The notes: generated by a model from the sequence alone, not told the origin. A stretch of DNA of 64,000 bases from Novosphingobium sp. HII-3 (GCF_002916655.1 NZ_PPSM01000025.1:248001-312000), one strand, 5' to 3'. Numbered from the stretch's first letter, positions 24,684-34,234 are shown. Made by a program: numbers and translations.

Positions 24684-25239
24684 CGAATTCATCAAGCGCC
24701 TCACGACGGGCCTGAGCGGTATGCCGCAGGACGCCGTCGACGATATCGTTTCCGATTACCAGGCGCACTTCGAAGCCGGGCTTGCCGAGGGTCGCAGCGA
24801 AGAGGAAGTGGCCGCAGCTCTTGGCAACCCGAGCCGGCTGGCCCGCGAACTCCGCTTCGAGACCGGCTTTCGCAACTGGAAGAGCGAACGCACCCCCTCC
24901 TCCGCCTGGCGGGCGATCATCGCGTTCATGGGGCTGGCGACGATCGACATCCTCATACTCTTGCCGATCGTGCTCCCGGTCCTTGGCGTGGTTTTCGGCC
25001 TTTTCGTAGGTGTGCTGGCCGCGTTCGTGGCGGGCGGCTTCATCCTCATCGCAGGACCCTTCTCCGGTTTTCCGGGCGGTGCACTGATCGCCATCCTGCT
25101 CGGTCTGGGTACGATGAGCGCCGCAGTCGGCGTCGCGGCCCTGCTCACGATCTTCGGGATCGGGATCGTCAATGCCCTCATGTGGTTCGGCCGCCTGCAC
25201 TACCGGGTGCTTGAGCCGGCAATTCATTCCGAAGACTGA
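24673..25239 (+). CDS. DUF1700 (HAAS-type) membrane protein
   Basis: A 188-residue protein. The first 70 residues form the helical HAAS/DUF1700 signalling-adaptor region (MTRNEFIKRLTTGLSGMP, then YQAHFEAGLAEGRSEEEV and LGNPSRLAREL). The rest has at least three hydrophobic segments rich in Gly and Leu (about 85-175). This family commonly follows a PadR regulator. It overlaps the PadR gene by 11 bases and is followed by the GIN-domain protein after 27 bases. Probable role in envelope sensing; not proven. Confidence 0.88.
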   Translation: MTRNEFIKRLTTGLSGMPQDAVDDIVSDYQAHFEAGLAEGRSEEEVAAALGNPSRLARELRFETGFRNWKSERTPSSAWRAIIAFMGLATIDILILLPIVLPVLGVVFGLFVGVLAAFVAGGFILIAGPFSGFPGGALIAILLGLGTMSAAVGVAALLTIFGIGIVNALMWFGRLHYRVLEPAIHSED

Positions 25240-25266
25240 CGCGACGAAAGATAGGAGGAGGTAGAA

Positions 25267-25977
25267 ATGCTTAGGAAGCTGCTCATCGTATTCGCCAGCG
25301 GCGTGATCCTGTCGATCGCCGCGTTCAGCCTGGCTTTCGCGATCGGAGGCGATGACATCCGTCGCGGGTTCGACAACGGCGGCTGGACCTTCATCACCGA
25401 CGATGAGGACGAACTGTCCGGAGCGCGCAAGACCCGCATCTTCGCCCTAGCATCCGGCAGCCGCCTGGCGATGGAAGTGCCGGTGGACCTTGAGTTCGAC
25501 CGGGGTGACAAGGCGGAGATGCGCGTAGAAGGACCGTCCGAGCTGGTCGACCGGCTGGTATGGCAGGATGGCCGCCTCAGCCTGAAGGGATCGGCGCGCC
25601 TGAGCCGCGGTCTCAAGGTTCGCATTACCGCTCCGGAAATCGGGGGCCTCGACCTCGACGCTCCGGGTGAGGTGAACCTGCGGGGGCTGCGTCAGGACGA
25701 ACTCCGCGTCAACGCGCGGGGCGCCATGGATCTCGAAGCTGACGGACAGGTCCCTCACATCTTCGTCAGCTCAGCCGGTGCGGGTGACATCGACCTTGGC
25801 AAGGTTCAGGGTCAGGACGCCACCATCCGCGTCGACGGTGTGGGTGACGTGACCATCGGCGCCAGCGGGATCGTCGATGTCCAGATCAACGGCGCGGGCA
25901 ATGTGACGCTCCTGCGCAAGCCGGCGACACTGCGCAGCCATATCAACGGTGTCGGCAGCGTCGACCACGCGTACTGA
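25267..25977 (+). CDS. DUF2807 (head GIN domain) envelope protein
   Basis: A 236-residue protein behind the strong site AGGAGGAGGTAGAA. An N-terminal hydrophobic segment (5-26) acts as signal or anchor. Residues 60-236 show the repeating strand pattern of the GIN/DUF2807-DUF4097 beta-helix: LDLDAPGEVNL, VNARGAMDLEAD, VSSAGAGDIDLG, VDGVGDVTIG, INGAGNVTLL and INGVGSVDHAY. Such proteins are exported and of unknown activity. Last gene of the PadR operon, followed by a parS site and a terminator. Confidence 0.88.
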   Translation: MLRKLLIVFASGVILSIAAFSLAFAIGGDDIRRGFDNGGWTFITDDEDELSGARKTRIFALASGSRLAMEVPVDLEFDRGDKAEMRVEGPSELVDRLVWQDGRLSLKGSARLSRGLKVRITAPEIGGLDLDAPGEVNLRGLRQDELRVNARGAMDLEADGQVPHIFVSSAGAGDIDLGKVQGQDATIRVDGVGDVTIGASGIVDVQINGAGNVTLLRKPATLRSHINGVGSVDHAY

Positions 25978-25979
25978 GA

Positions 25980-25995
25980 CGTTCCACGTGGAACA
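25980..25995. other. parS site (ParB-binding), 14-bp core
   Basis: The perfect palindrome GTTCCACGTGGAAC spans 25981-25994, flanked by C and A where the full site has T and A. It is intergenic, two bases after the stop of the DUF2807 gene and before its terminator. Confidence 0.85.
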
Positions 25996-26000
25996 CCACG

Positions 26001-26033
26001 GGCCCGTGCCCTCAAGGCGGTGCGGGCCGTTTT
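26001..26033 (+). terminator. Terminator of the PadR operon
   Basis: GGCCCGTGCC pairs with GGTGCGGGCC (two G-U pairs) around an 8-base loop, followed by GTTTTC. It lies between the convergent DUF2807 and tsaC genes. Confidence 0.6.
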
Positions 26034-26041
26034 CGGCTGAA

Positions 26042-26989
26042 TCAGGCGGCGGCCCTGCGCAACCGGTCGTTGATGGCCGCTCCTATCCCGAAGTCAGGAA
26101 TGGGAGCGACCGCGATCCGTGGCTTTGGGGCCGCAGCTGCCTGATGAAGCAGCGCATAAAGACGCGACGCCGCTTCGGTCATATCACCGGTGACGGAAAG
26201 CGACACTTCCCCCTGAACCGTCCCGAAGCCGATGTGAAACTCGTCTTCCGCCGCCTTCTCGGCTTCGAGACGTACGGGCTTCCCGGGGGCGTAGTGGCTG
26301 GCGAGTTGGCCCGGCGCTTCGATACCGGCCGAGGTCACCGGCTGGCTCGCCCGACCCAGTACGGCGGCGATCTGGGTCTCCCCGATCGGACCGGGACGTA
26401 GCAACTGCCACTCCCCCTTCCCCCTCAGCGCGATGATGGTCGATTCAACGCCCGCCTCACAGGCGCCACCATCGATCACCGCGTCGACGTTCGCACCAAG
26501 GGATCGCACCACGTGATCCGCCGTCGTGGGGCTAACGCCGCCGCTTCGGTTTGCTGATGGCGCGGCCAGAGGCACGCCGGCCGAGGCGATCACCGCCCGC
26601 ATCACCGGGTGCGCCGGGCACCGAAGCGCGACCGTGGGCAACCCGGCCGTAACAGCCGACGCGATCCCGGCTTTGTCGCGCAAGGGCAAAACCATCGTCA
26701 GCGCACCGGGCCAGAACGCCTCGGCAAGCGCGGTGGCACGATCGTCGAACACGGCCAGCGCGTCAGCCGAAGCGAGATCCGCCACGTGAACGATAAGCGG
26801 GTTGAAGCTCGGCCGCCCTTTCGCCCGGTAAATTGCCGCCACCGATGCGTCCCGGTCCGCCCTTGCGGCAAGGCCATAGACGGTCTCGGTCGGCACTGCG
26901 ACGAGACCCCCTTCCCGCAGGAGCGCAGCGGCAGCGGCGACCTTCTCAGGGGTGGTATCCAATAATGCAGGTCGGCTGGCGTGGTTCAT
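26042..26989 (-). CDS. L-threonylcarbamoyladenylate synthase (Sua5 type)
   Basis: A 315-residue protein making threonylcarbamoyl-AMP for the t6A modification of ANN-decoding tRNAs. The N-terminal YrdC domain carries VAVPTETVYGLAARA, KGRPSFNPLIVHV, PLAAPSANRSG and VESTII. A C-terminal Sua5 extension of about 110 residues starts after APGQLASHYAP, so this is the longer Sua5 form, not the short TsaC. It is divergent from the AAA ATPase gene with 45 bases between starts. Confidence 0.94.
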   Translation of the reverse strand: MNHASRPALLDTTPEKVAAAAALLREGGLVAVPTETVYGLAARADRDASVAAIYRAKGRPSFNPLIVHVADLASADALAVFDDRATALAEAFWPGALTMVLPLRDKAGIASAVTAGLPTVALRCPAHPVMRAVIASAGVPLAAPSANRSGGVSPTTADHVVRSLGANVDAVIDGGACEAGVESTIIALRGKGEWQLLRPGPIGETQIAAVLGRASQPVTSAGIEAPGQLASHYAPGKPVRLEAEKAAEDEFHIGFGTVQGEVSLSVTGDMTEAASRLYALLHQAAAAPKPRIAVAPIPDFGIGAAINDRLRRAAA

Positions 26990-27034
26990 GCCCCCTCGCT
27001 ATAGCGCGCCGCACCGAAAGCCAAGGATGCCGCA

Positions 27035-27886
27035 ATGACCCAGCCCGCTTCGCCCACTGGCGGTGATCCCGCCACGCTCCTCACTCGCATAGCCGAGGCG
27101 CTCGAGCGCCTCGCGCCGCAAGCCGCCGAGCAGCCCGACTGGATGGCGCACCCGGCTTATGTGTGGACGGGCTCCTGCGCGCGGGCGGTGGAAAGGCTCG
27201 ATGCTCCGCCGCTGCCGCTGCTTCGGGGAATAGACAGCCAGAAGGAGCGCGTCGTCACCAACGTCGAGCGCCTTGCAGCGGGGCACGCGGCGCACGACAT
27301 GCTGCTGTGGGGTTCACGCGGGATGGGCAAGTCGGCGCTCCTGCGCTCGGCCGTCCGGGCCGCCGACACTGCGCACCCGGGCCGCATCGCCCTCGTCCAG
27401 GTTGCCCAGGAAGCGCTGTCGGGCATGGCCGATCTCTTTGCGGTTCTTGGCAGGGTTCCGCGCAGCTTCCTCGTCTTCATCGACGACCTTGGCTTCGAGG
27501 AAGGAGACGGCGCTGGCCCCCGCGTCCTGCGCTCTTGGCTCGAAGGCGGGGTGGAGGCGCGCCCGTGCAACGTGCGTCTGGCGGTCACCTCCAACCGTCG
27601 GGTCATCGTAGGACGCTCGATGACAGAGCAGGATGACCCGATCAACGCGCGCGATGTTGTCGACGAACGCCTGGCGCTGGCGGACAGGTTCGGCCTTTCC
27701 ATCGGCTTCCACAACTGCGACCAGGACGCCTATCTCGCCATCATCGAGGGTTACGCTGTCGAATACGACCTGCGCTGGGAGGCTTCGGACGCACTGGAAT
27801 GGTCCCGCCGCCGGGGCGCTCGTTCGGGACGGGTCGCATGGCAGTACGTCAACGAACTGGCAGGGCGCGCGGGGAAGGCGCTTTAG
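27035..27886 (+). CDS. DUF815 AAA-type ATPase
   Basis: A 283-residue protein. The Walker A motif lies in WGSRGMGKSALL near residues 92-103, Walker B in LVFIDDLGFEE near 145, and the sensor-like AVTSNRRVIVGR near 185. These fit the DUF815 family of P-loop ATPases that are common in proteobacteria and lack a clear role. The N-terminal 60 residues include the family's YVWTGS and VERLDAPPLPLLRGID. No partner is adjacent. A 12-base hairpin follows 13 bases after the stop. Confidence 0.9.
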   Translation: MTQPASPTGGDPATLLTRIAEALERLAPQAAEQPDWMAHPAYVWTGSCARAVERLDAPPLPLLRGIDSQKERVVTNVERLAAGHAAHDMLLWGSRGMGKSALLRSAVRAADTAHPGRIALVQVAQEALSGMADLFAVLGRVPRSFLVFIDDLGFEEGDGAGPRVLRSWLEGGVEARPCNVRLAVTSNRRVIVGRSMTEQDDPINARDVVDERLALADRFGLSIGFHNCDQDAYLAIIEGYAVEYDLRWEASDALEWSRRRGARSGRVAWQYVNELAGRAGKAL

Positions 27887-27899
27887 GCTTTTTGCGCAA

Positions 27900-27927
27900 G
27901 CAAGCCCGCGCCATTGCGCGGGCTTGC
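27900..27927. repeat. Perfect 12-bp hairpin between convergent genes
   Basis: GCAAGCCCGCGC and GCGCGGGCTTGC flank a four-base loop. It lies between the DUF815 gene and the sugar dehydrogenase gene, which converge. No T tract follows directly on either strand, so it may be a weak or Rho-assisted terminator. Confidence 0.6.
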
Positions 27928-27934
27928 CCGGGCA

Positions 27935-29419
27935 TCAGGGCAGCAGCCGATCGTCTTCCTCGCGGAAGCCACCAAGGAGGCGTGCTGCTTCCTCTGGCGA
28001 GTTGGGGTCCTTGATGTCCTTGCGAGGCTGCAGGTGTTCGGTGACCACCGGCGCCACTGTCGCGGACGATTGGGCCCCCGGTGCGATGACGCGCCAGATG
28101 ATCCCGGCCGTATCGTCGCTGACGAGCAAGGCGCCCGCCTTGTCCCACGCAAGCCACGTCGGCCGGCCGCGCGCGTCGCCGTTGTCGCGCAGGAAGCCGG
28201 TCAGCACCGGCTGCGGCTTCACGTCCCCCGGATTCCCGTTGGCATCAAAGGGGACGAACACCACATCATAACCCACGGCAGGCCGCCGGTTCCAGGATCC
28301 ATGGCGGGCGACGAACACGCCGTTTTCATAGCCGCGCCCCATCCGGTTGCCATTGGCGAATGTCATGCCGAGCACCGCCGTGTGGGCCCCCATCGCGTAC
28401 TCGGGCTTGCGCGTGTACTCGATCATGTAAGTCTGCATCGGCCATTCCACCCGCTGGTCGAAGGTGTCCTTCCAGTAGACCCACGGCCAACCGTACTGTG
28501 CGCCCACGGGCACATTCGTGAGGTAATCGGGAACGAGATCAGGTCCGAGCATGTCCCGCTCCTGCACCACCGCCCACATTTCGCCGGTGGACGGATTCCA
28601 GCCCATACCGTTCGGGTTACGCATGCCCACGGCAAACTGCCGGCGGCGCGCCGTCGCCACATCGATTTCCCAGATCATGGCGCGGCCGGTTTCCGCCTCC
28701 ATGCCGTTCTCGGCGATGTTGCTGCCCGATCCCACGGCGACGTAGAGGTGCTTGCCGTCCTCGCTCAGGAGCAGGTTGCGCATCCAGTGGTTGCCGCCGG
28801 CAGGCAGATCCATCATGGTCCGCAGCGGCTTGCCTTCAAGGCTGGTCTGCCCCGGTGTGAAGGCAAACTCCAGCACGCGATCGTGGTTCGCGATGTAGAG
28901 CTTCCCGTCCCGATAGGCCATGCCCGACGGCGAACGCATGTCCGCAGAACGCAAGGTTGTCTTCATCTCGGCCCTGCCGTCGCCATCGGCATCCCGCAGC
29001 AGCGTGATGCGGTCCGGCGACGGTTCCCCGGCGCCAACCCGGTTGAACATGAGGCCCATCACGACCCCGGTCAGCCCGCCGGGCCTGTTCGCGGCAGGCG
29101 CGTTCGTTTCGGCCACCAGAACGTCGCCGTTCGGCAGCGTCAGCATCGTGCGGGGATGATCGAGAGCTTCGGCAAACCGGGAAACCGTCAGTCCCTCGGC
29201 CGCCTTGGGAGCCTCTCCCGCAGCCCAGCCGACCGGCTTTGCCAGTTTGATGCTGGGTATCCACTGCGGATCGGGTTCGACCAGTTGCGGGTTTTTGCCT
29301 GCCGTGGCGTCACTCGGAAGATTGGATGTGTTGGAATGGAGCCCCCAATACACGAACCCGGCGGCGGCCAGGACAACAACGGCAGAGGCGATGGCGGACT
29401 TCTTGACGATCGGGTTCAT
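27935..29419 (-). CDS. PQQ-dependent sugar dehydrogenase-like (sorbosone dehydrogenase family) protein
   Basis: About 494 residues from MNPIVKKSAIASAVVVL, whose first 25 residues form a signal anchor. The remainder is a beta-propeller of the glucose/sorbosone dehydrogenase type: LTLPNGDVLVAETNAP, LRDADGDGRAEM (a calcium-like DxDxD loop), GGNHWMRNLLLSEDGKHLYVAVGSGSN split over two blades, GMRNPNGMGWNP, and the C-terminal GSWNRRPAVGYDVVFVPF. Such enzymes oxidise aldoses in the periplasm with PQQ. No PQQ synthesis genes are in the window. The start may be GTG at 29440 instead. It is divergent from msrC. Confidence 0.85.
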   Translation of the reverse strand: MNPIVKKSAIASAVVVLAAAGFVYWGLHSNTSNLPSDATAGKNPQLVEPDPQWIPSIKLAKPVGWAAGEAPKAAEGLTVSRFAEALDHPRTMLTLPNGDVLVAETNAPAANRPGGLTGVVMGLMFNRVGAGEPSPDRITLLRDADGDGRAEMKTTLRSADMRSPSGMAYRDGKLYIANHDRVLEFAFTPGQTSLEGKPLRTMMDLPAGGNHWMRNLLLSEDGKHLYVAVGSGSNIAENGMEAETGRAMIWEIDVATARRRQFAVGMRNPNGMGWNPSTGEMWAVVQERDMLGPDLVPDYLTNVPVGAQYGWPWVYWKDTFDQRVEWPMQTYMIEYTRKPEYAMGAHTAVLGMTFANGNRMGRGYENGVFVARHGSWNRRPAVGYDVVFVPFDANGNPGDVKPQPVLTGFLRDNGDARGRPTWLAWDKAGALLVSDDTAGIIWRVIAPGAQSSATVAPVVTEHLQPRKDIKDPNSPEEAARLLGGFREEDDRLLP

Positions 29420-29479
29420 GAAGGATGGATACGCCTGCACCGGCTGGTGGACAACAGCGAGTTGCGCTAGGTGCGGGTC

Positions 29480-29962
29480 ATGTACGACTTTGCAGCCGAC
29501 GCGAACCTTCCCAAGCCCGAACTCTACAGCGCCCTCGCCCGTGCGGCCGATGCGCTTGTGCAGGGTGAACCCGATCCGATCGCCAACATGGCCAATCTTG
29601 CAGCAGTAATCTGGCAGTTCGTGCCGGACCTCAACTGGGCCGGATTCTACCGGACGGTGGAGGACGAGCTCGTGCTCGGCCCCTTCATCGGCAAGCCGGC
29701 CTGCATTCGCATTCCCTTCGGCCGCGGCGTCTGCGGCACCGCCGCATCACTGGGTGCCACGCAGGTCGTGCCGGACGTTCACGCCTTCCCCGGTCACATC
29801 GCCTGTGACGCCGACAGCCGTTCGGAACTGGTGGTGCCGGTGCTACGCGACGGGCGCGTCATTGCCGTCATCGATCTCGACAGCCCCACGCCCGGCCGCT
29901 TTGACGAGGAAGACGCCGCCGGCATGCAACTCGTGGCGCAGGTCGCATCGCTGGCAATCTGA
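29480..29962 (+). CDS. msrC: Free methionine-(R)-sulfoxide reductase, GAF domain
   Basis: A 160-residue single GAF domain protein. The three family cysteines are all present: in KPACIRIPF, RGVCGTAAS and HIACDADSRSE, along with VPDVHAFPGH. These define fRMsr, which reduces free Met-R-sulfoxide using a disulfide relay with thioredoxin. The chosen ATG at 29480 follows AGG by about 8 bases; a GTG at 29471 is also in frame. It converges on parB with a 36-base gap. Confidence 0.93.
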   Translation: MYDFAADANLPKPELYSALARAADALVQGEPDPIANMANLAAVIWQFVPDLNWAGFYRTVEDELVLGPFIGKPACIRIPFGRGVCGTAASLGATQVVPDVHAFPGHIACDADSRSELVVPVLRDGRVIAVIDLDSPTPGRFDEEDAAGMQLVAQVASLAI

Positions 29963-29998
29963 CCGGCGCGCAAGACTTCTGTAATCAGACGGCGGCGC

Positions 29999-30967
29999 TC
30001 AGATGGCGCCGCCTGTCAGCCTCTGGCAGATGAGATCAAGCTGATCGAGCGTCGCGTAGCGGATCGTCACGGTTCCCGTCGACGGATCGGCATCTGCGGA
30101 AATCTTCACCGGCAGACCGAGGAATTCCTCCAGATGATTCTGGACGGCCACGATATCCGCGTCCTGCGAGGCGCTGCGAGCAGTGCGCGCTGAACGACGC
30201 GGCGCCGCGTCTCCCCGCTGCTTCTTGCGAACCAGCTTTTCGACGTCGCGCACCGACATCGACCTGGAGACAGCCGCCTGCGCTATGTCCTCCGCTTCAT
30301 CGCAGCCGATCAGCGCACGGGCATGCCCCATGGACAAATCGCCCTTTTCCACAAGGCCGATCACCCCGTCGGGCAGCGCCAGCAAACGCTGGAAGTTGGC
30401 GACATGGCTCCGGCTCTTGTCGACCATGCGGGCGATCTCGGCCTGCGTCATGCCTTCCAGTTCGGCCAGCCGGTTGTAGGCACGGGCCTCCTCGATCGGG
30501 TTCAGATCTTCGCGCTGAAGGTTTTCGATCAGGGCAAGGGCCATGACCTCGCGGTCGGAGAGATCGCGCACAAGCGCGGGAATCTCGTGAAGCTGCGCCT
30601 TCTGCGCCGCACGCCAGCGGCGTTCACCGGCGACCAGCTGATAGCGACCATTGTCCAGCGGCCGGACGATGATCGGCTGAATGACACCGCGCTGAGCGAT
30701 CGACGCCGCGAGTTCCTCAAGCGCGGATTCCTCGAAGTACCGGCGTGGCTGATTCGGGTCGGGCTTGACGTCGGCAATGGACAGAACCGCAAGGCCGCCG
30801 CTGCGCGAAGGCGACACGGCCACCTTACCGTCGCCGGGGGCCGCCAACGGCTCCTCGCGACGGGTTTCGCCCAGAAGAGCGCCCAGACCGCGGCCCAGGC
30901 CCTTGGACTTCTGTCCGGCCGCCTTCAACTGGGGTACGCTGAAGCGCACGATGGAATCGTCGGTCAT
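29999..30967 (-). CDS. parB: Chromosome partitioning protein ParB
   Basis: A 322-residue CTPase clamp that loads at parS and spreads. An N-terminal ParA-activating segment is visible as GLGRGLGALLG at 23-33. The CTP-binding domain contains VIQPIIVRPL and GERRWR (114-119), ENLQREDLNPIEEA follows, and a helix-turn-helix for parS binding lies at about 174-195 (TQAEIARMVDKSRSHVANF). The C-terminal dimerisation domain occupies the last 60 residues. The ATG overlaps the parA stop as ATGA. Five parS cores lie within 10 kb. A short GC hairpin spans the stop codon. Confidence 0.98.
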   Translation of the reverse strand: MTDDSIVRFSVPQLKAAGQKSKGLGRGLGALLGETRREEPLAAPGDGKVAVSPSRSGGLAVLSIADVKPDPNQPRRYFEESALEELAASIAQRGVIQPIIVRPLDNGRYQLVAGERRWRAAQKAQLHEIPALVRDLSDREVMALALIENLQREDLNPIEEARAYNRLAELEGMTQAEIARMVDKSRSHVANFQRLLALPDGVIGLVEKGDLSMGHARALIGCDEAEDIAQAAVSRSMSVRDVEKLVRKKQRGDAAPRRSARTARSASQDADIVAVQNHLEEFLGLPVKISADADPSTGTVTIRYATLDQLDLICQRLTGGAI

Positions 30968-31740
30968 GCCGCTTTCCTCTTTTCGGGCAATCGAGTGATC
31001 AGCTCACGGGCAAGCGCCATGTAAGCGCGGCTGCCGGCACAGGCATGATCGTAGATGAGCGCCGGCACTCCATGGCTCGGCGCTTCGGAGAGGCGCACGT
31101 TGCGCGGGATCACGGTTTCAAACACCAGCTTGCCAAGTACGGAGCGAACGTCGTCCGACACCTGTTCGGTGAGACGATTGCGGCGGTCGTACATGGTAAG
31201 GGCGATACCGATGATGCCGAGATCAGGATTGAAACGCTGCTGCACTCGCTCCACCGTCTGCAGGAGCTGGCTGAGGCCTTCCAAGGCGAAGAATTCGCAC
31301 TGCAGAGGCACGAGAAGCGTGTCGGCGGCGTTCAGCGCGTTCAATGTCAGCAGGCCCAGCGATGGCGGGCAATCGATCAGGCAGACATCGTAACCAAGAT
31401 CCGGCGTCAGCGTCCGCTGGAGCCGATGGGCCCGGTCGTCCGCGCTCACCAGTTCGACTTCCGCGCCCGACAAGTCCACCGTGGCAGCAAGAAGGTCGAG
31501 GTTGGGAATACGGGTGGGCATGACGCACTGGCTCACGGGCACCTTGTCCACCAGGACGTCATAGGAGGACGCCTCGCGGTCCCCGGCGCTGACGCCGATA
31601 CCTGTGGATGCGTTACCTTGCGGATCAAGGTCGATCAGCAGCGTCTTCCACCCCGTCGCGGCGAGGGCCGTGGCGACGTTGATCGCTGTCGTCGTTTTCC
31701 CGACCCCGCCCTTCTGGTTGGCAATGGCAATCCGGATCAC
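30964..31740 (-). CDS. parA: Chromosome partitioning ATPase ParA
   Basis: A 258-residue deviant Walker-type ATPase from a GTG at 31740. The motif KGGVGKTTT is at 10-18, LLIDLDPQGNAS near 40, and DVCLIDCPPSLGLLTLNAL near 120. It forms the DNA-bound gradient that pulls the ParB-parS complex. The start overlaps the rsmG stop as GTGA and GGGAAGGGAA lies upstream. A 31-residue longer frame from 31833 reads through rsmG and lacks similarity. Last but one gene of the mnmG-rsmG-parA-parB operon. Confidence 0.98.
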   Translation of the reverse strand: MIRIAIANQKGGVGKTTTAINVATALAATGWKTLLIDLDPQGNASTGIGVSAGDREASSYDVLVDKVPVSQCVMPTRIPNLDLLAATVDLSGAEVELVSADDRAHRLQRTLTPDLGYDVCLIDCPPSLGLLTLNALNAADTLLVPLQCEFFALEGLSQLLQTVERVQQRFNPDLGIIGIALTMYDRRNRLTEQVSDDVRSVLGKLVFETVIPRNVRLSEAPSHGVPALIYDHACAGSRAYMALARELITRLPEKRKAA

Positions 31741-32378
31741 CTGCTCATTCCCTTCCCGCCGACGAGTTCGCCGACAATGATACCCGCCTGCGGATCCGTG
31801 ATGGATTGTTCCACGTGGAACATGTGCCGCCAAGTGCGAAGGTCGTGCAACTCTTGACGGGCAGAACGGCCCTTCGGCAACAGGAAGACTGTGTCACTTG
31901 TGGAAAATCGCGCCGATAAGGTGAGCAATTTTCCCAGAGGTGCGAACGCTCGCGCGGAAATCACGGAGACAGGCTGCGTTTCCACCAGTTCCAGCCGGCG
32001 ACCTTCGACGCGTGCTTTGTTGAGGCCCATCGCCTCACTCGCGCGGTTCAACCACTCGATCCGGCGGCTGCGCGACTCCACCATGACCACCTCGCAGCCG
32101 GGGCGCAGAGCGGCAATGACAAGGCCGGGGAACCCCGCGCCGGTACCAAGATCCAGCCAGACACCCGATGTTTCACGTGGAACATGAGGCAGCAACTGGG
32201 CGCTGTCGATAATGTGGCGCAGCCAGACCTGATCGAGGCTGGCGGCAGACACCAAATTCTGGCGGTCATTCTCCTCCGCCAGCATCGCAACGAGAAGCTC
32301 CAGACGCTCCATCGCCGTCCCATCACACTCTGGCAGATTGCGCAGCCAGGCGAGCGCTTCGTCTTCGGTGGTAATCAC
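31737..32378 (-). CDS. rsmG: 16S rRNA m7G527 methyltransferase (GidB)
   Basis: A 213-residue SAM-dependent methyltransferase acting on G527 of 16S rRNA; loss gives low-level streptomycin resistance in other bacteria. The SAM motif [13 protein letters not shown] is near residue 75, with [16 protein letters not shown] following. The GTG start overlaps the mnmG stop (GTGA) and its own stop overlaps parA (GTGA). Two parS sites lie inside the gene, one near the 5' third and one near the 3' end, encoding HVPRET and FHVEQ in different frames. Confidence 0.97.
   Translation of the reverse strand: MITTEDEALAWLRNLPECDGTAMERLELLVAMLAEENDRQNLVSAASLDQVWLRHIIDSAQLLPHVPRETSGVWLDLGTGAGFPGLVIAALRPGCEVVMVESRSRRIEWLNRASEAMGLNKARVEGRRLELVETQPVSVISARAFAPLGKLLTLSARFSTSDTVFLLPKGRSARQELHDLRTWRHMFHVEQSITDPQAGIIVGELVGGKGMSR
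31807..31822. other. parS site, perfect 16-bp palindrome, within rsmG
   Basis: TGTTCCACGTGGAACA, the full consensus palindrome. It is inside the 3' end of rsmG, 67 bases upstream of the parA start codon; on the minus strand it reads as M-F-H-V-E-Q. Confidence 0.95.
32169..32184. other. parS site, one-base variant, within rsmG
   Basis: TGTTTCACGTGGAACA, one base away from the perfect palindrome. It lies in the 5' third of rsmG and reads H-V-P-R-E-T on the minus strand. Confidence 0.9.
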
Positions 32379-34234
32379 GCGGCCTCCCTGCGGGCGTGAA
32401 CAAGCAGCGCCGCCAGGGCGGCCGGCGTGATACCCGGAATTCGGCCTGCGGCAGCCAACGTAGCGGGCTGCGCCTTCGTCAGCCGCTCTACCATCTCGCG
32501 CGACAGTCCCGGGATACGATCGTAGGGGAAGTGATCGCCAAGCCTCAGCGACTCGCTTGCCCGCAGTTCTCGCAGCTCCCGCTCCTGCCGTTCAAGGTAA
32601 GGCGCATAAGCGGCGTCCTCCGCCATCTCTTCCACAAGATCGGTATCGTTGCGCAAGGCCGGATCGATCCATGGCGACAGCGAAGCCATGTCGACGCCGC
32701 CGAAGCGGAGCCACTCGCGCACAGGCAAGCGGCCTGCATCAGAACGGACAGGCAGGTGCGCGGCTGCCAGCTCCGTCGCCGGCACGACCCTGTCGAAAGC
32801 CTCCGACAGACGCTCCCGTGCCGTTTCCCGCTTGCGGAACCAGTCCAGTCGCGCCGGGCCTACGGCACCGGCCTCGATGGCGAGAGGTGTCAGCCGCGTG
32901 GAAGCGTTGTTGGCGCGAAGGCGAAGGCGGTACTCGGCCCGCGCGGTGAGCATGCGGTAGGGTTCACTGACGCCATGCAGGGTAAGGTCATCGATCATGA
33001 CAGCCATGTAGCTGTTCGCCCGGTCGAGGGCCGAAGCCGCGCGGCCGAGCACAGCGGACGCGGCATGGAGGCCCGCGATGAGGCCCTGCGCGGCAGCTTC
33101 CTCGTAACCGGTAGTGCCGTTGATCTGACCGGCACAATACAGGCCGGGAATCTCGCGAAGTTCAAGGCTGCTGCGCAACGCCCGCGGATCGATGTGGTCG
33201 TATTCCACGGCATAGCCGGGCACCACCATCTCGACCTGTTCCAGACCCTCCATGGTGCGCAGCATCTTCAGCTGCACGTCCGCGGGAAGCGAGGTGCTGA
33301 TTCCGTTGGGATAGACGAGGTGCGTGTTCAGCCCTTCGGGCTCGAGGAATATCTGGTGCCCGTCGCGATCGGCGAATCGGTGGATCTTGTCCTCGATCGA
33401 AGGACAGTAGCGCGGCCCGGAGGCGCCGATCGCGCCCGAGAACAGGGGTGAGCGGTGAAGGTTCGACCGGATCACATCGTGACTGCGGGGGTTCGTGCGG
33501 GTGATGGCACAGAACACCTGCGGCACCATCCGCGCTTCCCCCTGCCCGGGCTTCATGGCCGACATCGTCCAGTCCTCCCCATCGGAGGGCTGTTCATCCA
33601 GACGGGCCCAGTCGATGGTGCGACCGTCGAGCCGTGGAGGCGTCCCCGTCTTCAGCCGCGCCATGGGCAGCGCGGCTTCGCGCATCTGAGCCGCCAGGCG
33701 CACCGCCGAAGCCTCTCCAATCCGGCCACCGACGAGGCGTTCCTCGCCCCGGAAAAGAGTGCCGCCCAGGAAAGTGCCGGTACAAAGCACAGTGGCTGCC
33801 GCCGTCAGGCGCGAACCGTCGGCAAGCTCGACACCCCTTGCACGACCGCCCTCCAGGATCAGCGCAGCCGCCTCCCCCGCGACGAGGGTGAGATCCCCCT
33901 GCTCTTTCAGCAGCCGGTGAATGGCCGCCTTGAAGAGTGCCCGGTCCGCCTGCACCCGTGGCCCCTGAACGGCGCTGCCCTTCGAACGGTTGAGCATGCG
34001 ATAATGGATCGCCGCCGCGTCGGCGGCGCGTGCGATGAGGCCATCGAAGGCGTCCACCTCCCGCACGAGGTGCCCCTTGCCAAGCCCACCTATCGCCGGG
34101 TTGCAGCTCATGGCCCCAACGGCTTGCAGGTCGAAGCTGACCAGAGCCACCCGCACACCCATGCGCGCGGCCACTGCCGCGGCTTCGCAGCCGGCATGGC
34201 CGCCGCCGATCACGATCACATCGAAGGATTGCAT
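32375..34234 (-). CDS. mnmG: tRNA uridine 5-carboxymethylaminomethyl modification enzyme MnmG (GidA)
   Basis: A 619-residue FAD-dependent enzyme which, with MnmE, installs the cmnm5 group at wobble U34 of certain tRNAs. The FAD-binding [12 protein letters not shown] is at 8-19. The GidA signatures [12 protein letters not shown] and [16 protein letters not shown] are present, and the C-terminal helical domain is complete. It is the first gene of the mnmG-rsmG-parA-parB operon, 65 bases after mnmE, with a parS site in the gap. Confidence 0.98.
   Translation of the reverse strand: MQSFDVIVIGGGHAGCEAAAVAARMGVRVALVSFDLQAVGAMSCNPAIGGLGKGHLVREVDAFDGLIARAADAAAIHYRMLNRSKGSAVQGPRVQADRALFKAAIHRLLKEQGDLTLVAGEAAALILEGGRARGVELADGSRLTAAATVLCTGTFLGGTLFRGEERLVGGRIGEASAVRLAAQMREAALPMARLKTGTPPRLDGRTIDWARLDEQPSDGEDWTMSAMKPGQGEARMVPQVFCAITRTNPRSHDVIRSNLHRSPLFSGAIGASGPRYCPSIEDKIHRFADRDGHQIFLEPEGLNTHLVYPNGISTSLPADVQLKMLRTMEGLEQVEMVVPGYAVEYDHIDPRALRSSLELREIPGLYCAGQINGTTGYEEAAAQGLIAGLHAASAVLGRAASALDRANSYMAVMIDDLTLHGVSEPYRMLTARAEYRLRLRANNASTRLTPLAIEAGAVGPARLDWFRKRETARERLSEAFDRVVPATELAAAHLPVRSDAGRLPVREWLRFGGVDMASLSPWIDPALRNDTDLVEEMAEDAAYAPYLERQERELRELRASESLRLGDHFPYDRIPGLSREMVERLTKAQPATLAAAGRIPGITPAALAALLVHARREAA

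Noticed and set aside
26785..26800. GCCACGTGAACG in tsaC as parS
   Set aside because: Only one arm is similar and the left half is absent.
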